The notes beneath the pieces were generated by a model. The model was not told where the DNA came from. It was given only the letters and a program-made list of their open reading frames with translations, and searched no databases. This document shows positions 34,294-44,414 of a DNA stretch of 64,000 nucleotides, piece by piece. The position numbers and the translations under genes were made by a program. Position 1 is the stretch's first letter; each line of letters opens with the position of its first letter. Source of the DNA: Flagellimonas marinaquae (GTDB lineage Bacteria > Bacteroidota > Bacteroidia > Flavobacteriales > Flavobacteriaceae); the NCBI RefSeq assembly GCF_023716465.1, contig NZ_CP092415.1:585001-649000 (forward strand), read 5' to 3'.

Positions 34294-35067
34294 ATGAGTA
34301 TACACGTCCTGATTGTTGACGACGAAAAAATTGCTAGGAATCGAGTTCGAAAACTCTTACGGGAAATTCCAGAGGTCACTAAAATCTCAGATAGTGCAAA
34401 TGGCACCAGTACTATAGAAAAACTTTCCGAAAGCTCCCCTGATATTGTTATTCTTGACATACAATTACGTGACATGAACAGCTTTCAGGTTTTGGAAAAA
34501 GTAAATCTAAAAAAACCTCCCCACATTATTTTTGCCACTGCCTACGATCAATATGCTTTAAAGGCATTTGAATTCAATGCCATCGACTATTTACAAAAAC
34601 CATTTAAGGACGAACGCTTTTTCGAAGCCATAAAAAAGGCGATTTATCAGATAAGCTCCTATAACAAGGAATTGATCAAGGAGAACATCCACAAGTTGTT
34701 ATCCCATTTCCCTGATCTACAAACAGCAACCTCCGCTAATGTGGATAGAATACCAATTAAGACAGGAACCAAGATTACATTTGTTTACGGCAGAAATATA
34801 AAATACATCATTGCATCCGGTTATTATTCAGAAATTCATACCATCGAAAAAAAACAGCTATTACGGGAGTCATTGGCCAATATAATCGTTAAACTGAAAA
34901 ATCCGGCTTTCATAAGAATTCACCGTTCGTTTATTATCAATTCTGATTTCATTAATGAAATAACCTCCACCACCTATGGGGACCTGAATGTAAAAATGTC
35001 AGATTCCAAAATCTTCAGGGTAAGTAAAAGTTATAGAAAAGAATTTATGGATAAAATGGAAATTTAA
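34294..35067 (+). CDS. LytTR-type response regulator, orphan
   Basis: A 257-residue regulator. Residues 1-120 form a receiver with VDDEK at 8-12, phosphorylation site D in ILDIQLRD near 54, T in FATAYDQYAL near 83 and K in LQKPFKDERF near 105. Residues about 150-257 are a LytTR DNA-binding domain (IKYIIASGYYSEIHT, FIRIHRSFIINSDFINEI). No histidine kinase is adjacent; the paralog at 45177 has one. It converges on the first SusC/SusD pair, which it may control, and is followed by a terminator. Confidence 0.92.
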   Translation: MSIHVLIVDDEKIARNRVRKLLREIPEVTKISDSANGTSTIEKLSESSPDIVILDIQLRDMNSFQVLEKVNLKKPPHIIFATAYDQYALKAFEFNAIDYLQKPFKDERFFEAIKKAIYQISSYNKELIKENIHKLLSHFPDLQTATSANVDRIPIKTGTKITFVYGRNIKYIIASGYYSEIHTIEKKQLLRESLANIIVKLKNPAFIRIHRSFIINSDFINEITSTTYGDLNVKMSDSKIFRVSKSYRKEFMDKMEI

Positions 35068-35142
35068 GACTTCCAAGCTTTGACATCATCATAATCAGCG
35101 CGATTATCCAGATTTCTTGAAGTGATACTTTTCCAAGAAAAA

Positions 35143-35166
35143 AACCCTCCTATTTAGGAGGGTTCT
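35143..35166. terminator. bidirectional terminator between LytTR gene and susD-like gene
   Basis: AACCCTCC-tattta-GGAGGGTT with A runs before and a T run after; sits between convergent stops. Confidence 0.8.
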
Positions 35167-35193
35167 TTATGCACTAACTAATCTCAAAAAAAA

Positions 35194-36837
35194 CTAATTC
35201 TGATCTGCCTGGGTCAAATTTGGATTTGCATCTATTTCAGACTGAGGAATCTTAAATATCCAGTCATCGTTCACCGAAGGCCTTTCCACTTGGAAAGCCC
35301 CTTGGTAAAGCACGGCAGAAGCTCCAGAACCACCATCGGCAGCGTGGTCTATTCCTTCATCCCATCTTATTTTATCCGTATATCCAAAGCCTTCGCCCCA
35401 AAGTTCCAAACGTCTTTGAAACTTGATGTGTTCCATTAAGGATTCCTTGGTATTGTACACGGTAACATCATAAGAACTATCACGTTCTTCACCCAAAGGC
35501 CTTAATGCTTCTTGTGCTCCTGATATATCATCCATCATGGCCTTCGCCTCAGCCTCGATCAGATACATTTCTGAGGATCTCATGTAAATCACATCATCCG
35601 GTGCAATATCAGCGGGAACAGCATTCTTCAACTTAAAGTGCATATAAGGATGGAGATTAAACCTCGTATTGATACCATATGTAGCGTTAATCTCTGCTCT
35701 TCTCGCATTGAACTCTGCCTCATCAATGTAATTTGGATCATTTCCAAATCCTCCTTGACCATTGGCCGCTGAACTATTGGTATTCGGTGCATCAATAATG
35801 AATACTTTCTTTCTATAGTCCGTATCCGGAATAGCATCGACCAATCTTCTATCGGCAATCTTTGGATTGTTTCTAATTTGGCTTCCGTTAAATGTATTAC
35901 TGGCCAAATAAAAATATGACCTAAAAAATGTGGTTTCCGCTGCTATCACATTGCTTCCCCAAATCACCTCTGACAGATTATTTGTATTAAACCCTGACAA
36001 CCATTCTTCTTCTCCCATGATTGGATAATTTTGTCGGGCCATTACCGCTGCATCTGCTGCGGTTTGCCAATCTCCTTTCGACAAAGCCATACGGGCCAAT
36101 AATCCATAGGCCACATCAATGTTCAACTGTGATTTGACTTCAGGGCCTCCGTTGGGTCTTCCGGTACCATTTTCAAAAGCTGCAATCGCAGCATTTAGAT
36201 CTGACTCTATCTGATTATAAACCTCTTGAACTGTTGACCTTGGCTCACTGGTAAATGGTGTTTCAGAAGAGAACAAAAGGGGGACACCTGGATCCGAAGA
36301 AGGGTTTCCGATTAAATAACCTTTCGCATAATGTTGCACTAAAGAAAGATAGGCGTATGCCCTATAGGAATAAGCTTGACCCAGAATTTCATTTAGCATC
36401 GCAGAATCAACAAACGATCCGTCCGTGCCTCTGTTGATCAACAGGTTGGCTCCGGATATGATATTATAGCGGTGATACCACAACAGTTCACTAGTAAGTG
36501 ACGTAGGTATGGTATGCTCGTTCCATTGCATTACATCCCTCCATCCTAGATTATTCGCATTGGCTGAATGGATAAGATCACCACTAAGGTTGTCACCCAT
36601 GGGCACCCAAAAATGATTGTTTGCCCTCTCTGAGTCCCCCCCTGGAAATATGGTTTGCGATTGGGAATATAGTCCTCTATGCAATCCATTAAGTATAAGT
36701 TGCATATTTTCCTCATTGGCCAACGCGTCAGATGCGGAAATGGCATCCGTTGGTTTTGTTTCCAAAAAGTCGTCGTCGCATGAAGTTATGGCGATTGCTA
36801 AAACCGCCAATAACAATAAGTTTAATTTTCTATACAT
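35194..36837 (-). CDS. SusD/RagB family outer-membrane lipoprotein (pair 1)
   Basis: A 547-residue surface lipoprotein that caps the SusC-type channel and captures substrate. The signal peptide ends in a lipobox (IAITSC, Cys 20) followed by acidic residues DDDFLET, the export signal for surface lipoproteins in Bacteroidota. The body has SusD N-terminal motifs (PTDAISASDALANEENM, EILGQAYSYRAYAYLSLVQHYAKGY) and C-terminal RagB motifs (YMRSSEMYLIEAEAKAMM, FQRRLELWGEGFGYTDKIRWDE). It follows the susC-like gene by 11 bases. Substrate unknown; no glycan-cleaving enzyme is nearby. Confidence 0.95.
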   Translation of the reverse strand: MYRKLNLLLLAVLAIAITSCDDDFLETKPTDAISASDALANEENMQLILNGLHRGLYSQSQTIFPGGDSERANNHFWVPMGDNLSGDLIHSANANNLGWRDVMQWNEHTIPTSLTSELLWYHRYNIISGANLLINRGTDGSFVDSAMLNEILGQAYSYRAYAYLSLVQHYAKGYLIGNPSSDPGVPLLFSSETPFTSEPRSTVQEVYNQIESDLNAAIAAFENGTGRPNGGPEVKSQLNIDVAYGLLARMALSKGDWQTAADAAVMARQNYPIMGEEEWLSGFNTNNLSEVIWGSNVIAAETTFFRSYFYLASNTFNGSQIRNNPKIADRRLVDAIPDTDYRKKVFIIDAPNTNSSAANGQGGFGNDPNYIDEAEFNARRAEINATYGINTRFNLHPYMHFKLKNAVPADIAPDDVIYMRSSEMYLIEAEAKAMMDDISGAQEALRPLGEERDSSYDVTVYNTKESLMEHIKFQRRLELWGEGFGYTDKIRWDEGIDHAADGGSGASAVLYQGAFQVERPSVNDDWIFKIPQSEIDANPNLTQADQN

Positions 36838-36848
36838 ATTCTTTTTTT

Positions 36849-39800
36849 TTAAAATGTTACATTCAATCCGACTGAAATAATTTTAGCAGGATTAAAGTCA
36901 TTACCACTTGGTGTTCCTTCGAGATTGAACTGTGGATTCAATCCCTTTCTTTCGCTTTTTAAGTAAAGGTTTTCACCTGATACGGAAACCCTTAATTGGT
37001 CGAGCCCCAATTGGTCTGCTATCTTGTCATCAAAGGTGTACCCAAGATTAACGTTCTTAAGTGCCCAAAAAGAAGCGTCTGTCAAGAAACGGTCGGACGC
37101 GGCCCTAACAATATTTGGATTACCGTTTTCCATTCTGGGTATATCGGTAATATCCCCTGGCTGCCTCCAGGCCTTCAAAATATCCGGATGTAGGGATCTT
37201 CCGTACGTTCCACTATGCATCATCGCTGCATATCCCAAGTCAAGAAACTTGCCGCCAACACCATAATTAACCAAGACATCCAATGAAAAACCCTTGTAGC
37301 TCAAGGTATTGGAAATGGACCCTAACAAATCTGGTATCGAACTATCATCAGTATAGGCCCGTTCGGTTGCTTGCCAGTCATTGGTTGTGGCTATTTCGCC
37401 ATTTTCATCCAACACTGGAACGCTATTTCCGTCTTCGTCCAACTCGTATTGTAAAAACAATTGATCACCGTTCTCTGGATCGACTCCTGCCGTCCTTAAA
37501 ATATAAAAATCAAATAATGATCGGCCCTCTTCCCATCGCTGCTGACCTTCAATGAACGGATCGGGCAAACTGGTGATCTCATTTTTAAATGTTGAAGCCT
37601 GTAAGGATATATCCCATCTAAAATCGTTCTTATTGAGCACATGGGCAGTCAAAGCCATTTCCCATCCTGAATTAAACATATCACCAATATTGGTAGGGAC
37701 TTCATTAATACCGTTACTAGGAGCAATAGGAAGTAAGTAAAGCAGGTCCGAGGAGTTTTTCCTATAGTATTCCACGGAACCTTCTAAAAAATTATCGAAT
37801 AAAGCAAATTCAAATGCCACGTCGAAATTTTCAATGGTTTCCCATTGCAAATCCGAGTTACCTATATCCGTGTAAATGATAGCAGGATTGGCTGCATTCG
37901 AAGTAATGGAGAATCTTGGCTGAGAAAGGAAGAAATCACCAAGGTCATCATTACCCACTTCACCATATGAAGCCCTTAATTTCAATCGATTGATCCAGGA
38001 TGAGTTTTCCAAGAATTTCTCCTGATCGATTCTCCAACTGGCACCTATGGAATAAAAGGTTCCCCATCGAGCATCTCGGTCAAATACAGAAGACCCGTCA
38101 CGTCTGACCGAACCACTGATATAATATTTATTGTCATAATTATAATTCAATCTGGAAAAGTATCCTTCTATACTTTTCCTTGTAGAAGAACCTCCCAAAT
38201 TCACAATATTGGAAAAGTTGTCAAATTCATAAATTCCATTGGCAGCTTGTACCGTCGACAATCCATCATTACTTGTAAATGTGCGATCAAAGCTTTCGTG
38301 TCCAGCGGTGATATCAAAATTATGATTACCAAAACTTTTGACATAGGTCAAAATTTGGTTGAAGTTTTCCACCTGTCTCCTGGATCTAGTCTCACCATAA
38401 CGTCCTGTGGGCTGGGCATCGCCTATTACCGCGTTCTCATATTCTTTATTCAGGCCTTCATTAATATCCCTGCCATAATTTACCCTAGCGCTCAATCCAT
38501 CCAAAATCTCCAGATCGGCAAAGAACCGGAACCCATAGGTGTTGTTCCTAGTGCGTTCATCGTTCAATAATAGCTCCTGTAAGGCATGACGTCCCTGATT
38601 AACGGGTCTAGATCCAATATTGTACTCGGGATAACCCTCTCCACTATCAAAAACTAGATTTCCAGAGGCGTCAGTTACAAGGTTTCCTTGTAAGTCATTT
38701 ACATAAACTGGATATATTGAACCGATATTCTTGGCAAATCCAAATGGGTTTACAATACTGTTGGTACCTGCTGAGCTGGGAGCAGTAGCTTCAGTAATCG
38801 CAATATTTGCGCTCCCCCCTAAGGTAAGGTTGTCATTTACATCAAACTCAGCATTCAATCGTGTAGTCAAGCGATCAAATTTTGATGTAACCACAAAACT
38901 TTCCTCATCCAAATAAGAAGCTGAAAAAAACACTTTATGATCATCCCCTCCTCCAGAGACATTGACATTGTAATTCTGCCTTACACCAGTTCTAGACAAT
39001 ACATCGTACCAGTCAAGACTGTTGTAAATGACATTGGCATTGGGGTTCAATTGACCGTCCGTACCAACAATTTGATCATTAGGCACATCAAACGGGTTAT
39101 ACCCCAAAGCATTATATATGTTTGCCGAGGCAAATGACGGATCTCCCCCTCCAGCACTTGAGTTTTTTAAGGCCTGCCACATGGATTCGTAGTACTGCCC
39201 TGGGCCCAGTTCCTGATAGAATGGAATTGCTGTGGAAACCAATCCATATTGCATCGAGGCATTTACCTGAATCCCACCTTTTCTACCACTCTTCGTGGTA
39301 ATAATCACCACCCCATTGGCTGCACGGGAACCATATAGGGATGTTGAAGCGGCGTCCTTTAAAATAGTAAAGGATTCTATATCTTCTTGATTTATCGTAT
39401 TCAGGGCACCTTCATACTGCACTCCGTCTACGATGAACAATGGATCGGTATCACCATTGAGTGTTCCCACACCACGGATAACGATACCAGGAGATGAGCC
39501 TGGACCTTGAGCGGAGGTAAATTGAACGCCTGTGGCCTTTCCTTCCAAAGCCGCAACGGGAGATGTAACATTTCTGATCGCCAAGTCTTCCGCTCCTACT
39601 ATACTGGCCGAACCTGTAAAAGCTTCCTTCGTACTCTTACCATAGGCCGTAACGATTACTTCCTCAAGGGCCTGGGCATCCTCCTCCATCTGCACATCAA
39701 TAGTACTTGAACCCCCAACCGTCCTTTCAATTGTTTTCTGTCCGATGTAACTGAAACGAAGTACGCTTCCTTGTTCGACTCCAATGGTATAATTTCCATC

Positions 39801-39965
39801 GAAGTCTGTTTGTGTACCAGTAGAGGTACCGACCACTAGAACCGAAACACCTGGTAAGGGTTGACCTGAACTATCGGTCACTTGTCCCGTTATCGTTTTT
39901 TGCTGCGCATGGGTCTGCAATGCAAAAAGCATCACCACCATACAAATAATCGTGTTTTTTAACAT
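36849..39965 (-). CDS. SusC/RagA family TonB-linked outer-membrane protein (pair 1)
   Basis: A 1038-residue importer. Order: signal peptide (1-20), carboxypeptidase-regulatory domain (TITGQVTDSSGQPLPGVSV, GTQTDFDGNYTI, about 22-105), TonB-box region LEEVIVTAYG near 112, plug (IVIRGVGTLNGDTDPLFIVDG, TILKDAASTSLYGSRAANGV) and a long barrel ending in GLNVTF. With the SusD partner it takes up oligomers across the outer membrane. First gene of the pair; the region upstream holds the terminator of the hydrolase operon. Confidence 0.95.
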   Translation of the reverse strand: MLKNTIICMVVMLFALQTHAQQKTITGQVTDSSGQPLPGVSVLVVGTSTGTQTDFDGNYTIGVEQGSVLRFSYIGQKTIERTVGGSSTIDVQMEEDAQALEEVIVTAYGKSTKEAFTGSASIVGAEDLAIRNVTSPVAALEGKATGVQFTSAQGPGSSPGIVIRGVGTLNGDTDPLFIVDGVQYEGALNTINQEDIESFTILKDAASTSLYGSRAANGVVIITTKSGRKGGIQVNASMQYGLVSTAIPFYQELGPGQYYESMWQALKNSSAGGGDPSFASANIYNALGYNPFDVPNDQIVGTDGQLNPNANVIYNSLDWYDVLSRTGVRQNYNVNVSGGGDDHKVFFSASYLDEESFVVTSKFDRLTTRLNAEFDVNDNLTLGGSANIAITEATAPSSAGTNSIVNPFGFAKNIGSIYPVYVNDLQGNLVTDASGNLVFDSGEGYPEYNIGSRPVNQGRHALQELLLNDERTRNNTYGFRFFADLEILDGLSARVNYGRDINEGLNKEYENAVIGDAQPTGRYGETRSRRQVENFNQILTYVKSFGNHNFDITAGHESFDRTFTSNDGLSTVQAANGIYEFDNFSNIVNLGGSSTRKSIEGYFSRLNYNYDNKYYISGSVRRDGSSVFDRDARWGTFYSIGASWRIDQEKFLENSSWINRLKLRASYGEVGNDDLGDFFLSQPRFSITSNAANPAIIYTDIGNSDLQWETIENFDVAFEFALFDNFLEGSVEYYRKNSSDLLYLLPIAPSNGINEVPTNIGDMFNSGWEMALTAHVLNKNDFRWDISLQASTFKNEITSLPDPFIEGQQRWEEGRSLFDFYILRTAGVDPENGDQLFLQYELDEDGNSVPVLDENGEIATTNDWQATERAYTDDSSIPDLLGSISNTLSYKGFSLDVLVNYGVGGKFLDLGYAAMMHSGTYGRSLHPDILKAWRQPGDITDIPRMENGNPNIVRAASDRFLTDASFWALKNVNLGYTFDDKIADQLGLDQLRVSVSGENLYLKSERKGLNPQFNLEGTPSGNDFNPAKIISVGLNVTF

Positions 39966-40130
39966 AAAGAGTTAGTTTTGAGTTAATGAAACCATAAAAA
40001 TATCCGTTCACCGAACAAACTTTTTACGTGCTTTCACCAACTATTGATTTAATGATCTGAACTAACCTATTATTGAACTGAATGACTGATTTAGCGCATA
40101 TTTTGCACACCACAACCGGATAAGAGCAAA

Positions 40131-40156
40131 AAGGCCCCACATATCTGTGGGACCTT
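40131..40156 (-). terminator. terminator of the hydrolase operon
   Basis: AAGGcCCCAC-atatct-GTGGGaCCTT; on the minus strand a T run follows. It separates the alpha/beta hydrolase gene from the susC-like gene. Confidence 0.75.
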
Positions 40157-40248
40157 GTAGGACATAGTATGGAGAGCCTTTAACATTAAACGTCCCATAT
40201 AAGAAGTAAGTGTTTATTCTGCACTAGGATAGTATAGCAGAAGGCATA

Positions 40249-41310
40249 TCAATGTGAGTTAACAAAATCCACAACAAGCGCCTTGAAGTTTTCGGGATCA
40301 CTGATAAATGGTTCATGACTTGAATTCGGAAGCAACTCAAAAAACTTATATTCATCAGGAGTGCCAAAATTATCAAACACCGCCTTGCCTTCCTCTGGAA
40401 CGATCAGATCATCATATCTACCCCATATGAATAGAGAGGGCAATGTGATACTTTCAACCGATTCAATCAGATTGTCTCCTTCTGCATCGGCATTCAATCT
40501 ATCATTTACAATTTCAAGGTTGGCAGATAAAAATGCAGGGAAAGCATTGTAAGACGATGCAAAACCGATGCGCAAGTACTGCCTGACCGAAATACTGGCT
40601 ATTTCCTCGGGGATAATGATCTGGCCCGGCCAGCCAATAAAATCCCTTAAACGATTCTTCTGTTCCCTTGTACTGATCACTTGATTGCTTTCAGCCCACT
40701 CCAATGCATCGGACCAATGATTGACCATATTGCCCTTTTCCAGCTCTTCAAGTGCAATGTTCAACATAAATGTTCTCCGGTATTGCCAGCTTAGGTCGAA
40801 GTCAAAATTATAGGCGCCATCGACAGAAATCCATCCAGAAATTTTTGACTCAAAATCCTGTGTCATCAAATATTTTGCCCCAATATACCCACCAAAACTT
40901 GCGCCCATCAAATAGATATCCGGTCGGTCATACTTCTCCTGCAATACCGTAATGATGGCATCAAGATCTTTAACATACTGTGCAATGGTCAAGGTACCCT
41001 CATCAAAATCACCTTGGGCGTTTCCACAACCGCGCTGATCATAATATACCATAGCGAAATTTTCTTCTAAGCCATTGGACCAATCGAACAGATCCGCATT
41101 GGCAACATCCAAACTTGTTGCACCAGGGCCACCATTGATATAAATAATAAATTTCTTGGCACTAGTATTGCCTCTTACCAGTACAGGCAGTTCAGTACCA
41201 GCAATTCTTACATGAAAGAAGGTCTCGGATGCCTGCTCCAGTTCAAACTTTTCACATGAACAAATCAATATGGCAAGTATTAAAATGTTCAAATATCCTT
41301 TTATGTACAT
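40249..41310 (-). CDS. lipoprotein alpha/beta hydrolase, proline iminopeptidase-like
   Basis: A 353-residue enzyme with a lipobox signal (LICSC, Cys 19) that should anchor it to a membrane. The fold shows NGGPGATS near 56 (HGGPG-type oxyanion loop, with N in place of H), YDQRGCGNAQG near 97, GASFGGYIGAKYLM near 142 with the nucleophile serine, D in FIWGRYDDLIVPEEG near 299 and H in LLPNSSHEPF near 332. This is the S33 prolyl aminopeptidase-type pattern, so it may release N-terminal proline from peptides; esterase activity is also possible. It is the last of three genes on this strand, before the first SusC/SusD pair. Confidence 0.85.
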   Translation of the reverse strand: MYIKGYLNILILAILICSCEKFELEQASETFFHVRIAGTELPVLVRGNTSAKKFIIYINGGPGATSLDVANADLFDWSNGLEENFAMVYYDQRGCGNAQGDFDEGTLTIAQYVKDLDAIITVLQEKYDRPDIYLMGASFGGYIGAKYLMTQDFESKISGWISVDGAYNFDFDLSWQYRRTFMLNIALEELEKGNMVNHWSDALEWAESNQVISTREQKNRLRDFIGWPGQIIIPEEIASISVRQYLRIGFASSYNAFPAFLSANLEIVNDRLNADAEGDNLIESVESITLPSLFIWGRYDDLIVPEEGKAVFDNFGTPDEYKFFELLPNSSHEPFISDPENFKALVVDFVNSH

Positions 41311-41319
41311 TATGTTAAC

Positions 41320-42045
41320 CTATTTTAATTTTAAATTCAATCCAATTTCAAGCATAAAGTATCCTACTCCCTTTGGAAAATTAGGTGTAGCGTATAAAAA
41401 TTGTGGCTTGATAAACATCCCTATCGGCGACCTATTTTTGGACTTCAATTCTCTTCCAATAGTAAAGAAGATGTTTTTTGCCCAATAATGGTGTCCCGCA
41501 TGAACTTTGGAAACTTCACCAGTTGGGCCGACTTCAAAAGTATTTGGCACAAACGTCCTTAGGTAACCTAAACCAGCGCCCAATTCGAAGTAACCTCCTT
41601 TTTGATTCTGCCTTCTAATCTTTATCTCTGGAATGGCCATCAGACCTGTTTGATACCTCCTATGGTAATAAAAGCCCACAGTTGGTGAAAGTACCAATGA
41701 TTTATTGATTTGTTTTTCACTTCCCTTTCGTGTTTTTTCCCATTCGGTCAATGTATAATCAAATGACAATTTCAATCCGGGATGTGTTACCATTTCCCCA
41801 ATGTATGATACTGATATGGACTTGGGAACCAGACTTTGACAAAAGCCATAAGATGACATAAGCATACATATGGGGATGTAACAATATTTAGCAATCGCCA
41901 ATCCTATCCATCTGAATTTTACAGGAAGCCAAGTCATCTTTCCTGTTTTCACCCTATCACAATTCTTTATGAATACTTGGTTCCCCTCGTGATATAGAAA
42001 CAAGCTATTCAAGGATATTGATTCTTTCCTATATTTCATCTCCAT
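41320..42045 (-). CDS. exported hypothetical protein with barrel-like pattern
   Basis: Up to 241 residues from the ATG at 42045; another start at 41937 (MTWLPVKFRW) gives a signal-peptide-like segment LMSSYGFCQS, and I cannot choose between them. The mature part has repeated aromatic and glycine strands (GGYFELGAGLGYLRTFVP, GVGYFMLEIGLNLKLK), fitting an outer-membrane barrel or a lipoprotein of that class. It is 3 bases from the preceding gene and 9 bases ahead of the hydrolase lipoprotein, so they form one operon. Function unknown. Confidence 0.7.
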   Translation of the reverse strand: MEMKYRKESISLNSLFLYHEGNQVFIKNCDRVKTGKMTWLPVKFRWIGLAIAKYCYIPICMLMSSYGFCQSLVPKSISVSYIGEMVTHPGLKLSFDYTLTEWEKTRKGSEKQINKSLVLSPTVGFYYHRRYQTGLMAIPEIKIRRQNQKGGYFELGAGLGYLRTFVPNTFEVGPTGEVSKVHAGHHYWAKNIFFTIGRELKSKNRSPIGMFIKPQFLYATPNFPKGVGYFMLEIGLNLKLK

Positions 42046-42048
42046 TGC

Positions 42049-42714
42049 TTAAATATTTTGTTTATAACGATTACGACCAAGGTTGAACACTCCTATTTTC
42101 ATCCCGAGTCCCACCGTAAATCCATTTAGATTTTTCAATGTTGCTCCTCTTAGATCACAATTACTTGATAACCTGTACCTCACAACTGTTTCCAACTGTA
42201 GGTAACGGGATATGTTGAATAACAGGCTGGCACCTGGCTCAACTATGAACACCTCATCAAAATCATCCGGACGACGATGTGTTTTACTTTCATTCTCCGA
42301 GTAGTAATTTTCTATAAAGCCAAAAGTCCCGCCTCCAATGGTGATGGGAAAAGACAAGTTGACCCTGGAAGAACCAAAGAAAATAGGTTCCAAATGAAGT
42401 CCACCGTAGACACCGATCAGATCATCATTGACCGCTGGATTATTGTCGATTACCTTTTGTTCCGAAAACAGGAATGTGGCCGTTAGCCCGACCTCAAATC
42501 TTTTATTGGCCACATAGGCAAATTTCAAACTGCCCAGATAAGCTTCTTCCCCTTCCAACCTGCCGAATCCTGCATTGATTCCCAAATAAACACCATGAAC
42601 CCTATTATTTCGGTCATTGAATTCCAAATACGCTTCAGAAGATTGATCTTGGGCATGTAATGGCAAGCAGCAAACCATTATAGCCAGAGCGGCTATCATT
42701 GTTCGTTTTTTCAT
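42049..42714 (-). CDS. outer-membrane beta-barrel hypothetical protein
   Basis: A 221-residue exported protein with signal peptide (MIAALAIMVCCLPLHAQ). The mature part shows strands such as VHGVYLGINAGFGRL, FAYVANKRFEVGLTATFLF, IGVYGGLHLEPIFF and LNGFTVGLGMKIGVFNLG, with alternating hydrophobic residues and glycine, as in small outer-membrane barrels of 8 to 12 strands. First gene of the three-gene unit ending in the hydrolase. No known family recognised. Confidence 0.75.
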   Translation of the reverse strand: MKKRTMIAALAIMVCCLPLHAQDQSSEAYLEFNDRNNRVHGVYLGINAGFGRLEGEEAYLGSLKFAYVANKRFEVGLTATFLFSEQKVIDNNPAVNDDLIGVYGGLHLEPIFFGSSRVNLSFPITIGGGTFGFIENYYSENESKTHRRPDDFDEVFIVEPGASLLFNISRYLQLETVVRYRLSSNCDLRGATLKNLNGFTVGLGMKIGVFNLGRNRYKQNI

Positions 42715-42790
42715 TGATAAATGATTTATATTGATTATGTATTACTAAGGACAAGTGCAATAAATCAAGGTTGCACCAAAAAGAGTCTTT

Positions 42791-43885
42791 TTAATTCTGT
42801 TTAAGTACTATAATTCCTTTTTTTCCTTCCAAGCTTATACTACCATTTCCCATGCCACCTGAATTGGCGGTCACCCTACGTATACGGCCAGAACCCGGGC
42901 TAGCCAGACCTGTGGACTTCACATTGAGGTAAGTTTTCGGTATCCTGATCACCCCTTCCTCCAACAAGGCATCCAAACTACAGCCAAACCCTGTTGTATG
43001 AATGATGACTTGTGAAGACTCTTCCCTTATTCTTAGGTTGGCGCTTTCGTCAAGTATTTCAAACAGTTCCAGTTCACTAATATCCAATTCAAGGTCCATC
43101 CATAGTCCCAAATGCCGAAGGTTCAAATCACTGAACTCCAAGCTGCCATTGATCTCATTCAAATAATCAAAATAGAGTTCGTCCTTACTAGAAGTAATGC
43201 GCAACTCCTCGATTTCGCCTATATTCACTATTGACCCTGTTGATTGAAGTAACATGTAGTCCGTTCTGTTCAACTGTATCGAACCATTTTCAATTTCGAT
43301 ATTGGCCCTACCCAACGAATTCGCCTTTAATTTTCCATATTTCAAATTGATGTCAGCTTGTTCCAAATCTGTATTCAGCCATATATCCCCATGTGCCATT
43401 TCCACCGTCAACCTACCCCTCCAGTCTTCGATCAAAAGGTTACCAAACTTATTCTGTACCAGTAAGTTTGCATCACTTGGCAGCATTACTGTCAAATCGA
43501 TTTTAATCTGTCCCGAAGCTTTTTCCATTTCCCTTCCCAACCCAAAATACTTAGCAAGAAAGCCCTCTCTCTGCTTTTCTATAATGGACGAAACATTTAT
43601 GGTTCCACCACTGTTCTCTTCGACTTTCAACTGTATCCGTTCCATTAAGGAACCATCGTTCTTTTTATCCCTTCCGGATACGGACACATCCATGGTTATG
43701 GAAACTTGATTTTTCTGCCATCCAGACAATTTGATATTCCCATAACTGTTCGTTAGGTTCAAGGTGCCGTTTCGTGACATTCCATGAACGGCATGCATCT
43801 TACGGTGCTGTTTATCTTGTGCATTCACCCAACCGGTTCCTATAATGATTGCAACCCACACCAATCTAAAGCACATATACCTCAT
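42791..43885 (-). CDS. exported beta-solenoid (DUF4097-like) protein
   Basis: A 364-residue exported protein with signal peptide ending VNAQ (about residue 23). The mature part consists of many short repeats with hydrophobic turns (GTLNLTNSYGNIKLSGWQKNQ, LLVQNKFGNLLIEDWRG, INLKYGKLKANSLGRANIEI), the pattern of DUF4097 or bactofilin-like right-handed beta-solenoids. It overlaps the putative anti-sigma gene by 20 bases and is the last of a sigma, anti-sigma, adhesin-like operon. Function is not known; it may be the sensed or effector component. Confidence 0.7.
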   Translation of the reverse strand: MRYMCFRLVWVAIIIGTGWVNAQDKQHRKMHAVHGMSRNGTLNLTNSYGNIKLSGWQKNQVSITMDVSVSGRDKKNDGSLMERIQLKVEENSGGTINVSSIIEKQREGFLAKYFGLGREMEKASGQIKIDLTVMLPSDANLLVQNKFGNLLIEDWRGRLTVEMAHGDIWLNTDLEQADINLKYGKLKANSLGRANIEIENGSIQLNRTDYMLLQSTGSIVNIGEIEELRITSSKDELYFDYLNEINGSLEFSDLNLRHLGLWMDLELDISELELFEILDESANLRIREESSQVIIHTTGFGCSLDALLEEGVIRIPKTYLNVKSTGLASPGSGRIRRVTANSGGMGNGSISLEGKKGIIVLKQN

Positions 43886-44414
43886 TCTCTGTTAGTTTTA
43901 GTTTCTTATGTTCCACCTGTTTCAAAAAATTCTCCATGAGTTCAATACGCATTTTGTAATTCTCGATAATGGCATTGATGATGCGTTCATTATCCAAATT
44001 CCTCTCCAGCTCCTTCTTCAGTTCCCTATGTTCCCGATCTAATTCATCCAGGAATTTCAAAAACCTTGATTTATCTTCCACATTAAGTCCAGTGTACTCC
44101 TGTATCAAATCAATTTGTTCTTCAACCATTCGCTGATAGTAATCATTGATTTCCATCAATTCAAAAGAAGTGATTGTATTCTCATGGGATGTGCCCAGGA
44201 ATCCTTGACCCAAGAAAAAATATATTGTGAGCCCCACAAGAAAAATAAAACATGCAGCAAAGCGCACAATAGATAACCTCCATAAAGGGACGTGGACCAC
44301 CATATCCCTATGATCAAAATTTTCGGTGATAGCGCTCCATATTTTATCCCGATCGGGTCTGTGTTGATCGAACAGGGAAGCATTATTTCGAATATGACGC
44401 TCAAAATTGTCCAT
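43866..44414 (-). CDS. single-pass membrane protein, probable anti-sigma factor
   Basis: A 182-residue protein: cytoplasmic N-terminus (about 1-42, with DKIWSAITENF resembling the segment of anti-sigma proteins), one membrane helix (about 46-68, LSIVRFAACFIFLVGLTIYFFL) and a periplasmic coiled coil (LDELDREHRELKKELERNL, IELMENFLKQVEHKKL). Its ATG overlaps the sigma factor stop by one base (TAATG). The partnership with the ECF factor is inferred from order and topology. Confidence 0.65.
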   Translation of the reverse strand: MDNFERHIRNNASLFDQHRPDRDKIWSAITENFDHRDMVVHVPLWRLSIVRFAACFIFLVGLTIYFFLGQGFLGTSHENTITSFELMEINDYYQRMVEEQIDLIQEYTGLNVEDKSRFLKFLDELDREHRELKKELERNLDNERIINAIIENYKMRIELMENFLKQVEHKKLKLTENEVYVL